Program-made: the position numbers and the translations under genes
Assembly (NCBI GenBank): GCA_947095585.1
Contig: OX352761.1
Coordinates: forward strand, 131,036,277 to 131,100,276
Origin: Nephrocerus scutellatus
Taxonomy: Eukaryota; Arthropoda; Insecta; Diptera; Pipunculidae
DNA length: 64,000 nucleotides
Direction of reading: 5' to 3'
In this document: positions 11,196 to 23,765 of the stretch, in pieces
How positions within the stretch are numbered: the stretch's first letter is position 1
How the letters are laid out: each line of letters opens with the position of its first letter
The notes under the pieces: model-generated
What the model was told of the DNA's origin: nothing
What the model saw: only the letters and a program-made list of their open reading frames with translations
Database searches by the model: none

Positions 11196-13300
11196 ACCAT
11201 TTATTATTAAATTTAGGTTCTACTGCTAGTGTGCAAAAGTAACTTTCTTTCGATATTATCAGTTGAAGAAGAGAAATAGAGATAATAACCCGATAACGAA
11301 CCGACTTGGTACAACTAAAGGTCTTCAGTTTGTTTTTGTTTGTGCAGTGATACATTTTTTCGACAACCTACCCCGCAATAAAATTAAAAATTTGAGACAA
11401 TGAGGAAGTCGGTCTTTTTGATTCAACAGAACACACCAAAACACGCTGCAAGGCAACTAAAAAAATGTGTAAATATTTAAATGCTTCAGCTCGGATATGA
11501 ATAAATTTATTCGATTTATGAGAACCGTAAATTAATGTATAAATTTACTTGCAAATCACCAACATAAAAAAAGCCTATTGACACGCATTATCGGCTGTTG
11601 CAGCTGTGATATAATATTATATTTGGCCGTATGGCAACAAAACGGAAAAGGCTTTCAATCACCACTCAATCACTGAAGAACGCAAGGAATGTAGGGGTTC
11701 TGGATGATGGCATAATAAAACACCAAACAACTTGGAGCAACATCACGCAATACGTTGGAGCAATTTTTATATATTCCCGAATGATTTATCTATCCGACAG
11801 CATCAGTTGTTACTCGTATTCTGCCGCGTATGTGCTGTGTGACACTTTAATTCAGAATTAAAGAAAAACAAAATAAAATCACATAACTTAAGCAGCCACT
11901 GAGCGTCAAGGATTCATATCGTATACACAAATCGCAGATGACATACATGTCCTAAAGATGAAATTTCTGGAATTTCTTTGTTGATACAAAATTGCCTTTT
12001 GCAAGTAATGATGAGTACAATAACAGAAGATTCTGTACAGTCGGCAAATGTAGTACAAATAGGTGGCAGGCGTGGGAAGAGAATATGTATATAAAAGTAC
12101 ACGTATCTTAAAAATTAAATCGACGTAAGTAAATTCATTGCAATTTCGGAATCGCCTTCTGGCACTCATTTGATAACAAAAAGTTGCATGCATGATTAAA
12201 CGGGGTAATGACGCTGCACAACTCCAGTAAAGAGAACTCAGCTTTTATGAAATTACATTATGCGGCGACAGACATTTAACTCGACGAGGCTGTGGTTGGC
12301 ATACATTACCTATATGGGTTTTCAGATTTCAAGCATTAAACCAGTGGTCCCTTTTTTGCAGCCATTCTTCTCCATGTATTTCAAATAATAAAACTGCGAC
12401 TGATACCTGGAACATGTTTTAACAATCAAAATGACATCATCAATTTATTTCTATTAGAGATTTGTCAGGTTTTAGTGGTTAAATTATTATGAAATTACTT
12501 TTAACTTAAATACGAAATGATCCTCAAAGTTTTTGGCAATTTGGCAGTGTAACAGTAATTTACTATTATTGAAATTTAGTCAATATGCTTATTAAAATTA
12601 CATTCTAGTGCGTCCGTTACACATCCATTCAAATTGTCCAGTGATATACATATACTCAGCATTACAATAAAAGGCGAAAGGTCCCCCAAAACTTGAAAGA
12701 AACTTGCATTCCTCAACTCCAGTGAAAAATGTAAAAGCCAAAAAGGATCGTAATGTATAATATAGTACATATATAATGTAATGTTACAGTATATTCAATT
12801 TTTTTCACAAAATTCCATATTACATACAAGTAAATTGCGTCGGTGGTTAGCAGTATTTTTGTATTCAAAACTAAATTATATTTATTCTGTCTGTAATTGA
12901 GTTACCCTGTAAATGGTTACTTTTTGCATTCATTATCTCACTTTCTATCTCTTTCTCTTTCTTGTGTGTGGTAATTATCATGGTTAGTGTGTATAGTTCA
13001 TTATGCAAAGGTTTTGCCAAAAGCTTTAGGGCACTAGAGTTTACACTGGTTCTAATTACACATAATTGCCAAGAGTTACAGTTTAATTATGTATATATGT
13101 ACACAGCTATCTTGAACCGTCACCAAGGAGAAGTGGTATGCATGTGCTGCACTACAAGATAAATAGATAACTTACTTGCACCGGTGTACGTGTGAAAAAC
13201 TTTGCAATAAACTTTCAACAAGAACAGAACAGAAGCACGAAACTGCAAACATGGAAGGTGAGGTGAAGGAAAATGGAATGGTAAAGTTTGTCCCAACTCT
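11196..13300. other. No recognisable gene
   Basis: AT-rich sequence with short unrelated open frames. No motif, repeat or RNA gene identified. Confidence 0.5.
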
Positions 13301-13303
13301 TTT

Positions 13304-13573
13304 TTACGAATTTGTTCCTATTTGCTTTAACATGATTGTTACATAACGCTTCAAACGCACAAGTAAAGTTTTGTTTCTTGTGGACAGACATTTAAATGTG
13401 ATAAGAAGAAAAGAGAAGAAATCTATGCACATACCCTGTGGATCACATAGATGGGGAAAGACACAACCTGGCAAATCGTTCCACATTCGTATTGTGCGTT
13501 CAAAGAAGCGAATATCTGTTTTGATCCGTACAACTGAAGGTAGATTTTGGTCGCAAAATGAGGGTACCCTCAT
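13304..13573 (-). pseudogene. LINE ORF2 C-terminal relic
   Basis: Minus-strand frame of 89 codons contains MRVPS, then RFFERTIRMWNDLPGCVFP. The pattern F-RT-RMWN-LP-VFP is the conserved C-terminal end of many insect LINE ORF2 proteins just before the stop. The RT itself is not present. A second relic with the same MRVPS block lies at 15.74-15.97 kb, so both may come from one family; the RT fragment at 41.5-42.6 kb could be the same family, which is inference. Confidence 0.65.
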
Positions 13574-14040
13574 GAAAGTGAGATGTGAGGTGTATAACGT
13601 ACCGTTTTATTGTTGTGTGATGAATTTTCTTCCCTTGTGTTACGCTTATTTTAATAACAGCATGGAATTATCGCTGCGAGCGAATCGGTTCTTTCTTGTC
13701 TTATGAATTAAACAACCCACCTGCACGTGGGTAGCTGAAAAATCTTAAAATGTCAAAATTTTACGTACGAGTAAACAACTTCTTGCAGGCTAATAACATG
13801 CTTAATTATACTACTTTTATGAAGTAATTCAAAATCGAATGGATCTAAAATAAAATAATTTTCTTTGCGAATTACATGTTAATAAGTCTGTAAATTGTTC
13901 CCTGAACCTGCCTTCTCGTGTCAACTTGCATCATCTACTTTTACACTTGTAATATTTTGCCGCTATTTCTTCCTGTACATGAAGCTAAAATTTTTATCAT
14001 ATAAATGATCGGGGATCATTTCACTGGTCCTCACATACTA

Positions 14041-14465
14041 CCGTAATGGCTAAATTTAAACGGAAATCGGCAGCTTTTGACGAATAACCTGTCAGAATTG
14101 ATGGAAGATGTCCCATTTCTGACTCGAATCAACAGAGTTTTTTCAGCTAGATAGTGCTTCTTGCCACAGTAGACATAATGTTACTGCATTATTATGTGAA
14201 CAATATCAAAACCGATGCATTGGTAGAAACTTTTCGGTATTTAGGCCGTCTTGGTCACCGAATCAAACACTTATAGATTTTTTTTGTATGGATAAGAAAG
14301 AAACAGAAATAGAAACTTTAGAACAGCTAGCAAGTGTGATTGAACACGCAGCTCAGACGATTGCAATGTACTGCCTCAAACAAACGTGAAAAGTTAAAAT
14401 TCATTTTACAAACTTTTTATTTTAGCTCTGCTCCTATTGACCGAATGGACAAACATTGTGCCATC
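14041..14465 (+). pseudogene. Mariner-like transposase C-terminal relic
   Basis: Plus-strand frames give LDSASCHSRHNVTALL, then IGRNFSVFRPSWSPNQTLIDFF and ETLEQLASVIEHA. This matches the layout of mariner relatives that carry D-xA-CH, a GRNGPVxWPPRSPDLTPLDFFLWG block and a C-terminal helix region. Several key positions are changed (SPN for SPD), and stops interrupt the frame. Only the second half of the transposase survives. It lies between the two LINE C-terminal relics. Confidence 0.65.
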
Positions 14466-14789
14466 GATTTATAGGAAATTGAATAGGCTTTGGAACTGCA
14501 TTAGTCAAAAAAAAATATTTTAAAAAAGACCAACAGTGACATTCTAGCTATTAGCGTTCGAGAGTTACAGGGAGTCAAGTGATGCCGGGTAAACAGTACA
14601 TTGATTCGCATTAAAAAGTTAAGCACACCGCAGGGGGTGAAAATAGACGCAAACTCCTTTCTATTTACAAAAATGTGGTTTGGTCTTTTGTAGTTTTGGT
14701 GCATAACTGTTATTGCATAACGCTTAAACCACCAGACATATAAACACCGTATGCTCGATTGGAGCTTCTGAATGTTTATGTTCTATTTG

Positions 14790-15295
14790 GCTCTGTAGGT
14801 GGCGCTGGAGTTGAGATATTCTTAATAATGTCATTCCCCATATATATCTAACCTCATCACGCCTATACCACTGGACGTATCGAATACACCATAAGTTTGT
14901 TTGGTGCTCCGATAAGTTCATGTTTTTACTTCTATGCGGTAGGTGGCGCTGTAGTCGAGATATTTTTGAAAATGCCATTCTGCATATATATTTAACATCA
15001 TAACGTCTAAACCACTGGGCGTATCGAAACCATATTCACATCATAAGTTCGTTCGGTGCTCCTATAAGATCAACTTTTTTTGGACTCGGTAGATGGCGTT
15101 AGAGTGGAGATACTGTTGAACATGTTTGTAAGAGCATCACACCTAGAAAATTATGTTGTAGTCGAGATATTTTTGAAAATGTTTATTTCTAATGTATTCG
15201 TATCAGAGCCATATTTACACCATATGTTCGTCTGGTACTCTGATAAATTATATTTTTTTGGATCCGGTAGGTAGCGCTTGAATCGAGATATTCAC
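14790..15295. repeat. Degenerate tandem repeat, period about 140-180 bp
   Basis: The box GGTAGGTGGCGCT-xx-AGTxGAGATA recurs at about 14,798, 14,938, 15,088 and 15,266, with a partial copy at 15,158. Intervening sequence also aligns: CCACTGGxCGTATCGAA, CATAAGTTxGTTxGGTGCTC. Copies are strongly diverged, as in an old minor satellite. No coding content is supported. Confidence 0.8.
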
Positions 15296-15744
15296 GCAAA
15301 TGTCATTAGTTTGTCTATTAGGTCTTTTATTTTATACAAACAGTGCGAGAGCAAATTTTCTCGTATTTCATGAATATAGGCTATAGGAAAGGTTAAATGT
15401 TAATATCAGTCGCCAATTCACAGCTATTATTTTACTAGTATTACTACGTAATCGTTCTTGCGTAGACGTAATGAAACACAAGAACATAAGCCTGGAAAAA
15501 TTAGTGCAATTGTCAATTAGGCGAAAAATCAATTATTAATTAATCAAATAATATGTATCTAATAAAAGTTTTATTATAGCTATTGGAATTTTATTTATAA
15601 ACATTTTTATCGTATAATCGAATATACTTCGTTAAAAATAATAAAATGGCAGCACTGCTCGTATTATAAGAGCAAAACCAAATTACGCGATTGCGTCAAA
15701 ATCATACTGCTACAACAAAATCTACTAATAGTACAAACTTGCGG

Positions 15745-15965
15745 TTCTGCGTGAGGGTACTCTCATTTTGCGACTAAAGGTTTTGGTTTTGAGGATTGCG
15801 AATTAATTGGAGGATTGACGGGATGAACTTGGCTATTTGTCTTGTGGAAAAAGCGATAAAACTGCGACAAGCGGTGTTTGAGTGAATCGTTTGTATTCGC
15901 GATATATTAGTCTCCAAAAACGTGTTATTGCACGGTTCTGTACTCTGTCTAGTGGATCTTGGGGG
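15745..15965 (-). pseudogene. LINE ORF2 C-terminal relic
   Basis: Minus-strand frames give LDRVQNRAITRFW and then, after shifts, MRVPSRRTASL. LDRxQxRAIxLIGD is a common block near the C-terminus of insect LINE ORF2 proteins. The neighbouring relic at 13.3-13.6 kb shares MRVPS and continues further downstream. Frameshifts and stops show decay. Confidence 0.55.
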
Positions 15966-15969
15966 CACC

Positions 15970-17360
15970 TGATCAGACACATGGCAGGCATATGAAATGA
16001 TCGATGTTAGTGTCGAATCCATAGTTTTCGGGGTCACTGAGAAGAATAGTGAGGATAAGACTCTACCATCTTTTAAAGTGATGTAAAAATAATCTAAAAT
16101 TACCGATATGAGTGTAGAATCAATATTATGCAATGCAACGCCGCGATCTCAACCAGTAACTAAAAAAATTTCATATTATTCGAAATATCACACTTCCGTT
16201 TTTAGTAAGTGATACTAACTCCTAATGAGGCCTCTTCTTACCAACACATGAAGCAGCTTCAATGAACAGCTACTTTCCATCGTTTTTGTACTTTTCCATT
16301 TAAATTGTTATTTCCATTGAAATGCAAAAAAAAAGAACGAAATCCAAAGGATACAGAAAACACTAAAATTTTTGGCTTTTAGTTTGGCACACAACTTCGC
16401 ACAATAAGCAGCACCCGGTGCTATAAATTTCTTTTACACTCAAATGGGAACACCCGGGAATATGGTTCTGTGTCATCGTCGTCTCGGTCCCGTCCTTTAT
16501 CAAAAACCAAGTGCATTGCTATTTCAGTTATATGTAGTGAGAATGGAAATGGTAGCCGTGCATGCAACTTTGTACTATATACTTTCCTTAGTATGGATTT
16601 ATTAAGTCATTCATGCCATATTCGGTTGGTTGTTACCCATTTATTAGCTGCACTAGTACTGCAGACTCGTCTGCCGCCTTAAGAAACTGGAAAAAAGTGC
16701 CAATTCATTTATCGATTTATCGTTCGTAGTTTCGATTTATTACACAAGCGTGGCCGTTACGTTCTTTATTTCTTCATTTCGGCGGAAATTACAACACACT
16801 AGCGATCATACTACCATACTACTAGATAATAACTCAGTGCTGGACAGTAACATAAATTCCTTAATCGAGAAATTTTTAGCAAAAAATGGGACTTTTTTTT
16901 ATCAATCGTATCATATCAAATGAACAACATGTGTCAGTGGTGTATTCTGAAATCGATCCGAATCCATGTTATTGCAGAAATTTTAGTGAAAAACTACATA
17001 TGGGACCCAAAAATATGTCAAGGTGATGATTCAAAAATAACAAGTAAATCTAAAAAAACTTCGTTTTTCGGGTAAAAACTTTTATGTATACGAGTACATC
17101 GACTTTAGCATAAACTTTCGTTTTGAGGTGATGAAAATAATATATTTTAATGTAGTTTTCCGGATTGATTGACTCCTTGAAGTAACGAGCTTATACCACT
17201 GCTCTCGTGTTCCTAATTTTCATCTTCATTTTGTGTTGAAGAGTAATAAGACGAGTTCTTAAAGTGGGAGCATCTCTACTGGAAGATATGCGCCTTCGTC
17301 GTCGTTATCTTCGTCTACTTGATCGTGTTAAATTTTTAAAATTTCAATTTCGGTTCAAAC
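15970..17360. other. No gene; fragment of the modular repeat family at 17.05 kb
   Basis: No coding motif was recognised. At about 17,050-17,105 the block TTCGTTTTTCGGGTAAAAAC followed by TTTTATGTATAC matches the start of the modular repeat family seen at 23.77, 30.34 and 46.83 kb. Confidence 0.5.
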
Positions 17361-17363
17361 TGC

Positions 17364-18960
17364 TAACTTCGTCTATGCTTGATGGAGGCAGCATACTATA
17401 GTCTTCACTCATTGGTGGAGCCTTCAATTTATCAGTTAGCTGCCCATTTAGCATGCTATTACTATCGCTCAAAGATGCCTTTGAGATTGGCGATCAGATC
17501 ACGCTCTTTGTCTTTGCAGTATGTGCAACGCGGTGTATATTGCGTCATATCGCGGACTCTTTGGTAGAACTTCCGTGCCTGGTGCGGGCCTTGCTCTCTG
17601 TACTGTTCTAGTTTACGGACGAGGTTCTTCTCCCAGGCTGCTTTCTTTCGCCGGTGAATTGTTTTTTCATATCATCTGAGTTCTTTAACTTCATCTTCGC
17701 GTGCCCGCGTTCTATGGGATTGTTGCATTGCTCGGTACGCAACATTCTTACGTTCAGTCGCTCGATATCTACGACTACTGCCTAAGATGGAGGCAGCAGT
17801 ACTAATATCAGTATTCTTAAGGCATGCCCATTTCTCTTCTACCCCCGACATCTCAGCACCAAGACTTACTATCCCTGCATTTTAAGCAAGTCCCATCGCT
17901 TAACCGTAGTTGTTTCTGGTCTCTTCGATGCGAAGGGCAGCCGTGTTGACTCGAATCTGTTTCGCGGATGCAGTCTTTCGAGATGAAACAATCCGCGCTC
18001 GGAGCACCATATCAACAAGAAAGGGGTCCTAGTCGACGTTGGCACCTCGGTACGTTCGTACCGTCATCAAGTTCGGGTTGTGGCGGTGGTCTTTCAACAC
18101 GTGGTCTATCTGGTTGCATGTGCCTCCGTCAGGAGATACCCAGGTGGCTTTGTGGATATTTTTACGCGCAAACCTTGTACTCGCAACGACCAAATTATTG
18201 CTTGCTGCCATCTCTATGACTCGTTGTCCATTGTCATTAGTGTTCTCATGTAAGCTATGGGTGCCAATGTATTCAGGCAATACTGGCTCCCTACCAGAAT
18301 GATTTTTACATCATACTGAGGGCAAGCATACAGTTCCCGTTCGACTGATTCAAAGGATTCTTTTTTTTCATCATCTGGGGAATCCTCTGTAGGTGCGTGA
18401 ACGTTTATGAGGCTTACGTTTATGAAGCCTTTAACGGTGGGTTTCATTCTTTTGCTGACTAGAAACCCCACCCCGAGCACATGATGCCTTGCATGACAGA
18501 TGTAATATGTATCATATTCTGATTTTTGTAAGACACCATTCCACCTTATCTCCTGGATTGCTGTTATGTCAGCATTATATTTGGACAGGGTATCGTCTAG
18601 CTGCTGTGCAGCTCGAACTCTATACAGTGAGCATACGTTGTATGAGAAAATTCTGAAATCGTTTAGCCGTTTTCGTTGCCGTGGTCATCGTCGTTCATAA
18701 CTGTATTCGAGACTGATTTTGGGTTCCGTAATATGTTTTTTTACGGGCGAGGTTATTGGCCTAACCACGCCAACCTTACTTTGAAGGCACTAGCCCGATC
18801 ATTCAGCTATTCCTGTATTGGAGGAAAATTACCGTCGGCCATTACTTGGCGGTTTGATCGCACTGCCACCAGTCAGAGATAGTTACGTCCACTTGCAATT
18901 CTGATGCATTTTGTGTTAATCCCTCTATTCAGCTGATGGCTGAATGCCAATTTATTAAAT
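17364..18960 (-). mobile_element. RTE/BovB-type LINE fragment: 5' region, endonuclease, linker
   Basis: On the minus strand: 5' region 18,960-18,660; endonuclease start with FSYN/NFLIQR-like text near 18,640; an IQEIRWNGVLQKSEYD-like block near 18,550; VGFLVSKRMKPTV and LINVHAPTEDSPDDEK at 18,475-18,360; VERELYACPQYDVKIIL; GTHSLHENTNDNGQRVIEMA; ATWVSPDGGTCNQIDHVL at 18,130-18,095 and RTYRGANVD. The QIDHVL block is the conserved C-terminal part of the LINE apurinic-type endonuclease fold. 17,364-18,000 is the linker leading to RT and matches 21,440-21,930. Several frame changes break the ORF. The element is truncated before the RT catalytic region. This family is often annotated in insect genomes as craniofacial-development-protein-2-like because of the endonuclease fold. 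Confidence 0.85.
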
Positions 18961-21114
18961 TGTTTATTGAAGAAAAAACAATGCGTCGGTCGTAAAATTA
19001 AGCTGAACCCTTTGCAAGCTGCAATTCAAAAGTTATCAGCTTTTTTCTAAAAAGAAGAATGTGAACAACCACATACTAACAGTACAGTAGCGATAATATT
19101 GTGGAAAAACAACAAAACGTTTTTCAACATGCATCTAAACGAAAGGTTGGAGAGTGAAAGTGAAATGGACTAAGTTTAGCACAAACAGAAGAAAATCACA
19201 GTTTCTAAAAAGTCTTTTAAGCCTAAAGTATATTAGCAGCATGATACTGGAGGAATAGGAAAACGAATGAGTGTCGTATTAACGATTAACGAGTATACAC
19301 CACCTGGTTTTATAGCCGGTTTTAAAAGGTATGCTGCGCTGATGCTGATGCAGCGCCAAAGGACAAACCAGACAAACTTACAATTGTACAGCATCATCGA
19401 TAAATTGACATTCACATCGTGTTAAAATAATTGACTTGCCTTCGCTCTGTGAATCCACTTGAATCTAGCCGTGTGTTTATCTTTATATTACGTAACACTT
19501 TGAATGTGAGCGCAATGGCTTATCCACACACCAATGTACCAACCAATAAGCAAAACTGCACTTTTGTCATCACAAAATATAAATTAAAGGCAAACAATAA
19601 TTTGCATTTTATGTTCTTCCTAGATTGTGATTATCTAATATTGTAGTTGTTGTTTTTGTTTAGTTGTGCTGCTGCTACTGTCGTTGTCGTTGTCGTTGTC
19701 CTTGCCGCTGTGTTGACAAAAGTCAAATACAATGTAAACACAATTATCCCTATTACATATCTACAGAAAGGCTGCCTAGGTCCTTTGGCGGCACTAAGCT
19801 ATGACGCCATGTGCACATAAGCGTTTTAAACGTAGCAAGTAGTAGCAGCAAACAACTCTGTAACTAAAAATGTTTTGGGGCTTAGGTCGGTCTTTTCTAC
19901 CGCACTCCGACCAAAACTTTTCCGTGTTGGAATCTGGAACACTAGTTTGTTGGTGTTGAATATTTGGTCGACCGACGACGGAATTGCATAGCTGAATATT
20001 GGCTCAGGGCAGACTGTGTTGATCTTGAATGAAAAAGATTTGCACTACTGCTTATGTGACGCGTCGATTTTGCAAATAAACAGGAATTATTTTACGACAT
20101 TGTTCTAGATACTCCTGTGCTTAAAGCAACCGAATAACTGTGCGTGTGGCTTCTGGACAAGGTCTGTTTAAAGTATATTCGCAACATTTACAGATTAACA
20201 GATTAAGTTTACTCTGCAGATAATTTGAGTTACATTTTTATTAGTTTGAAGAAGTTTCTAAGTCTTTTGAAATTTACTTCAACGATCGCATTCCCGAGCA
20301 AAAAAATAGGCAAAATAGTATACCGAGCACGTAGCGTATTCGAATTTTACTTAATATGCTCGTATAATGTTCAACAGAAGAGCGCAATACTTAGTGTTCA
20401 GCTTCCATTAGCATGAATAAATAAATAACTAATTAAATGGAATCCATCCGTTATACTATGCAACAAGGATGTCCGCCTCAGGCCTGTAGGGCAAGTTCTG
20501 CAGAGACCACAGCAAAGAAGCATAAACTCTAATGAAATGAATCTGCTATCCTTGAAAGTAAAAATGACAAAATGAAGAAATAGAAAAAAACTATTGCATA
20601 ACCATTACATATTACGACGAACTCAGCACAGTTGTCAGGGGGACGAAACAAAGGTATACAGAGAAATCAGTATAACATTTTCATAGACAGCTCAAAAGAC
20701 TAAGTGAAAAACATTGAAACTTCCAGTAAAGTGAAAAAATCTTCAGAGGTGACCTGACATTTCCATTATGATAACATTGCTTAACGAAAAGTTTCTTTCG
20801 AAAAATTTCTGATTAATTACTTTACACTTTTTTCTCTGGCATGTCCTGTGCTGTAAATGTGTGCCAAGAGAGAGGTTGAGAACTTGAGATTTTCTACAAA
20901 GGACGAGAGAGAAATGTATTTAATTTCCGGTTGACGAGGTCAGACAGAAGAAAGGCAGGGTTTAGAAAAGAAGAGTGGGAAAAACTAAGTGTACGTTTTT
21001 TAATTTCATAATGCCCAATAGTTTTTATTACATTTGAAACTTCTTCGAGGCATTTATAAGGCAACATATTAATACTTAAGGGTGCGATAGAATATTGTCC
21101 ATTGATGGTGAATG
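18960..21114. other. No gene; short CAA/GTT-type triplet tract
   Basis: No recognisable protein. At about 19,645-19,710 there is a pyrimidine/G triplet-rich stretch (GTTGTT, GCTGCTGCT, GTCGTTGTC) that could be read as polyglutamine-like on the minus strand but lacks a supporting open frame. Confidence 0.5.
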
Positions 21115-22190
21115 GAATAAGAACAGCCACACTGGTATGGACCAATGATGAAATTAGCGTATGGGGCTATCCTATCTTGAAGGATAGAGGAGACAATTTT
21201 ATACGCCGTACTCGAAAACGTTATACCACGATAATTTCTGCATGTTGAGGTATCTCCCTTCTTATGTATGGGGCACAGGATGCCTCTTCGTCAGTATTCT
21301 GGCATCGCTTCTTCCTCCCATACTTGTACTGTTATTTGCTTGGTGTATTGGGGGCTTGCTATTTTAATCAGTTCCGCTGAGATTTCATGTGATCCCGGGG
21401 CCTCATTATTTTTGAGCCGATTAATCGCTCTGCTAATTTCGTCTATGCTTTAACATAGTATTGTCATCGGTCATTGGTGGACCCTCCAATTCCTCAGTTA
21501 GCTGGCCATTATGCACCTCATAAAAGTGCTCTTCCCATCGCTCTAAGATGACTTTGAGATCGGCGATCAGATTAACCTCTTTGTCGTTGCAGTATGTGCA
21601 ACGCGGCGTATATTTCGTCACACCGCGGACTTTTTAGTAGAACTTCCGTGCCTGGCTCTCTGTACTGTTCTAGTTCACGGACGAGATTCTTCTCCCCTGC
21701 TGCTTTCTTTCGGCAGTGAACTGTTTTTTCATATATTCGGAGTTCTTTAACTTCATCTTCGCGTGCCCGCGTTCTATGGGATTGTTGCATTGCTCGGTAC
21801 GCAACATTCTTACGTTCAGTCGCTAGCTTACATTCGTCATCGAACCAGTCGTTCCGATCTCTACGACTACTGCCTAAGATGGACTCAGCAGTACTAATGA
21901 GAGTATTCTTAAGGCGTGTCCATTTCTCTTCTGCGCCTTCTTCTTCTTTATCATCTCTTGCATTTTTCATCATCTGGAGAACGTAAACGTTTATGGGGCT
22001 TATGTTTTGAAAACTGCCCCGCACGCGAAGGATGAATATCCGTTCATTTATTGGTTTAAAGCCGATAACGGTTGGTTTCATTCTTTTGCTGACTAGAAAC
22101 CCCATTCCCGAGGACATGATGTCTTGCATGACAGCTGTAATATATGTCATATTCTGATTTTTGTAAGACACCATTCCTCGGCAGTGTAGT
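21115..22190 (-). pseudogene. RTE LINE ORF fragment: endonuclease start, linker and RT start
   Basis: A 200-codon open frame on the minus strand (22,174-21,572) begins in the endonuclease (MGFLVSKRMKPTV), then jumps by deletion from the INVY block straight to the linker (EEKWTRLKNTLISTAESILG, RRDRNDWFDDECK). Later frames give VILERWEEHFYEVHNG, a typical pre-RT block, and near 21,120-21,240 the NYRG ... GPYQCG RT start also seen at 10.0 kb. Roughly the central half of the endonuclease is missing. Despite that, the 200-codon frame has no stop, so this copy is younger or better preserved than the others. Confidence 0.8.
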
Positions 22191-22245
22191 CATATTTGTT
22201 TTATAATTATCACAGGAAATCAAATATGCGATGGAAAGATTCATG

Positions 22246-22310
22246 GAGTTACAAAAGTCAATTCACCATCTGTTATAGTTTAATTTTATAACTGATGACT
22301 TTTGTAACTC
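22246..22310. other. 65-nt imperfect hairpin
   Basis: GAGTTACAAAAGTCA (22,246-22,260) is perfectly complementary to TGACTTTTGTAACTC (22,296-22,310). Inside, GTTATA (22,272-22,277) can pair with TATAAC, leaving a short AT loop and an asymmetric bulge. Length resembles a small-RNA precursor or palindromic MITE remnant; there is no further evidence for either. Confidence 0.6.
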
Positions 22311-22319
22311 TATAAACTA

Positions 22320-23765
22320 CTTATCGGCTGTCTATGCTAACGCAGCCATAATAGACATTTAAAAAGTTATAAGAGAATAAAGCATCCCAAATAAACTGAC
22401 ACGATTATACAAGATAGTGAAGCGGAGCTTCTAAGCTCGCCATATGGATAACAAGATTTTAGTTCATGAAAACAGCCCTTCGGGCAAAGCTCGGGTTGTA
22501 TTGATAATTTGAAAAAACATTAGCCACACAGTCAGTGGTAAATGGATCTTTAGATTTTTGTTTAAATGTTTAAATAGAACTTATTGCAAAAAAGTGGTTA
22601 AATCCATTTCATATATAGTACGACCCCGGTAAACACAAATAAGAGAAATTAACTGAGGTTGTTGAAAAACCGAGTCTGGGTTAATGAAAAAAATAAAGTT
22701 ATACCAAAGTAAATGAATAACACATTAAAAATGAGTATTAAACAAATAAAAATCATAACACCAAGGTTGCTTTAATTGAGTCAAATATTTGTTCCCAAGT
22801 TACGTTTACTGAGTCAACAATGACAACAATTTGATTATTGAAATAATCGAAGAGTTTAGTTAACCAAGGTAATACTGTATAACAAAAAAAGAGGTAGTTA
22901 GATTGTATTTCATTAATATTGTTCAAAAACAACTTAATGTTTTTTTTTAATCATTTATCTCTTGTAGAAAAGTTGTCTCTACTGCGCACTATGAACTGTA
23001 AAGAGTCCAACGCGATTGACATCTCAATAAAAGGAACAAACAACAAAAGGAGACGATTTCATCTCATCTTTACAGTCTTTTTGTATGCTTTGCGCTAATT
23101 AAATATAAGCTCGAAAATTGATTAATGATGTTCTTCTAAATGACGCGAATTACAACACTAATTAGCTTTGTCTTGAAAAGCAATTAAAGTCGCGTTGTTT
23201 TTCGGATTGTTTTGTTTACTTTTGGGTTTAAACGATTTGATTACTATTGTCCCACGATTGGGATCAGCTTACACAGAAAGGCGATCAAAGTTGAAAGTAA
23301 TTTGTATATCTTGTCTATTTATAGTTAAATAGGAAAGCGAGGGCTGCGTATGGTAAGTTAATTAGTGGAAGTAGCTATGTAAATGAGGGTGTACGAAGAG
23401 ATAAGTTCCGCTATCTGGCGTCATTTTCAGGAACAGGAATTAGAAACAGGAAATGAGAAAAACATTTCATTATATTGGGTCAATTTGTACGGTAGGTACC
23501 TCAGCCTGTTGGCATACAAACTGTTTCTGTTTATCTGTGTTACTCCAGAAATCATTTTAGCGAAAGGAATCGGACTTAAGTTATGCTGAGAGAATAACAT
23601 CCATCTCGGTAGCAATGATTTCCTCAAAATCAATGTGTTTCTTGTCGCCAAACATTGCACCAAGAATGAGCGGAAAACCAGCTTTCGTTTTTCGTTTATG
23701 TGATTTTAATAATAAAAAAAAATATATTGAATTTTGTAGAATATAAAACTATGAACAAGTGTTTA
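22320..23765. other. No recognisable gene
   Basis: AT-rich sequence without convincing coding, RNA or repeat signals. Confidence 0.5.

Noticed and set aside
14003..14022. Small palindrome AAATGATC-GGG-GATCATTT
   Set aside because: Short, AT-rich and expected by chance; not clearly a terminus of the adjacent mariner relic.
19645..19710. Triplet-rich stretch suggesting a polyglutamine exon
   Set aside because: No extended open frame on either strand supports it; more likely a simple repeat.
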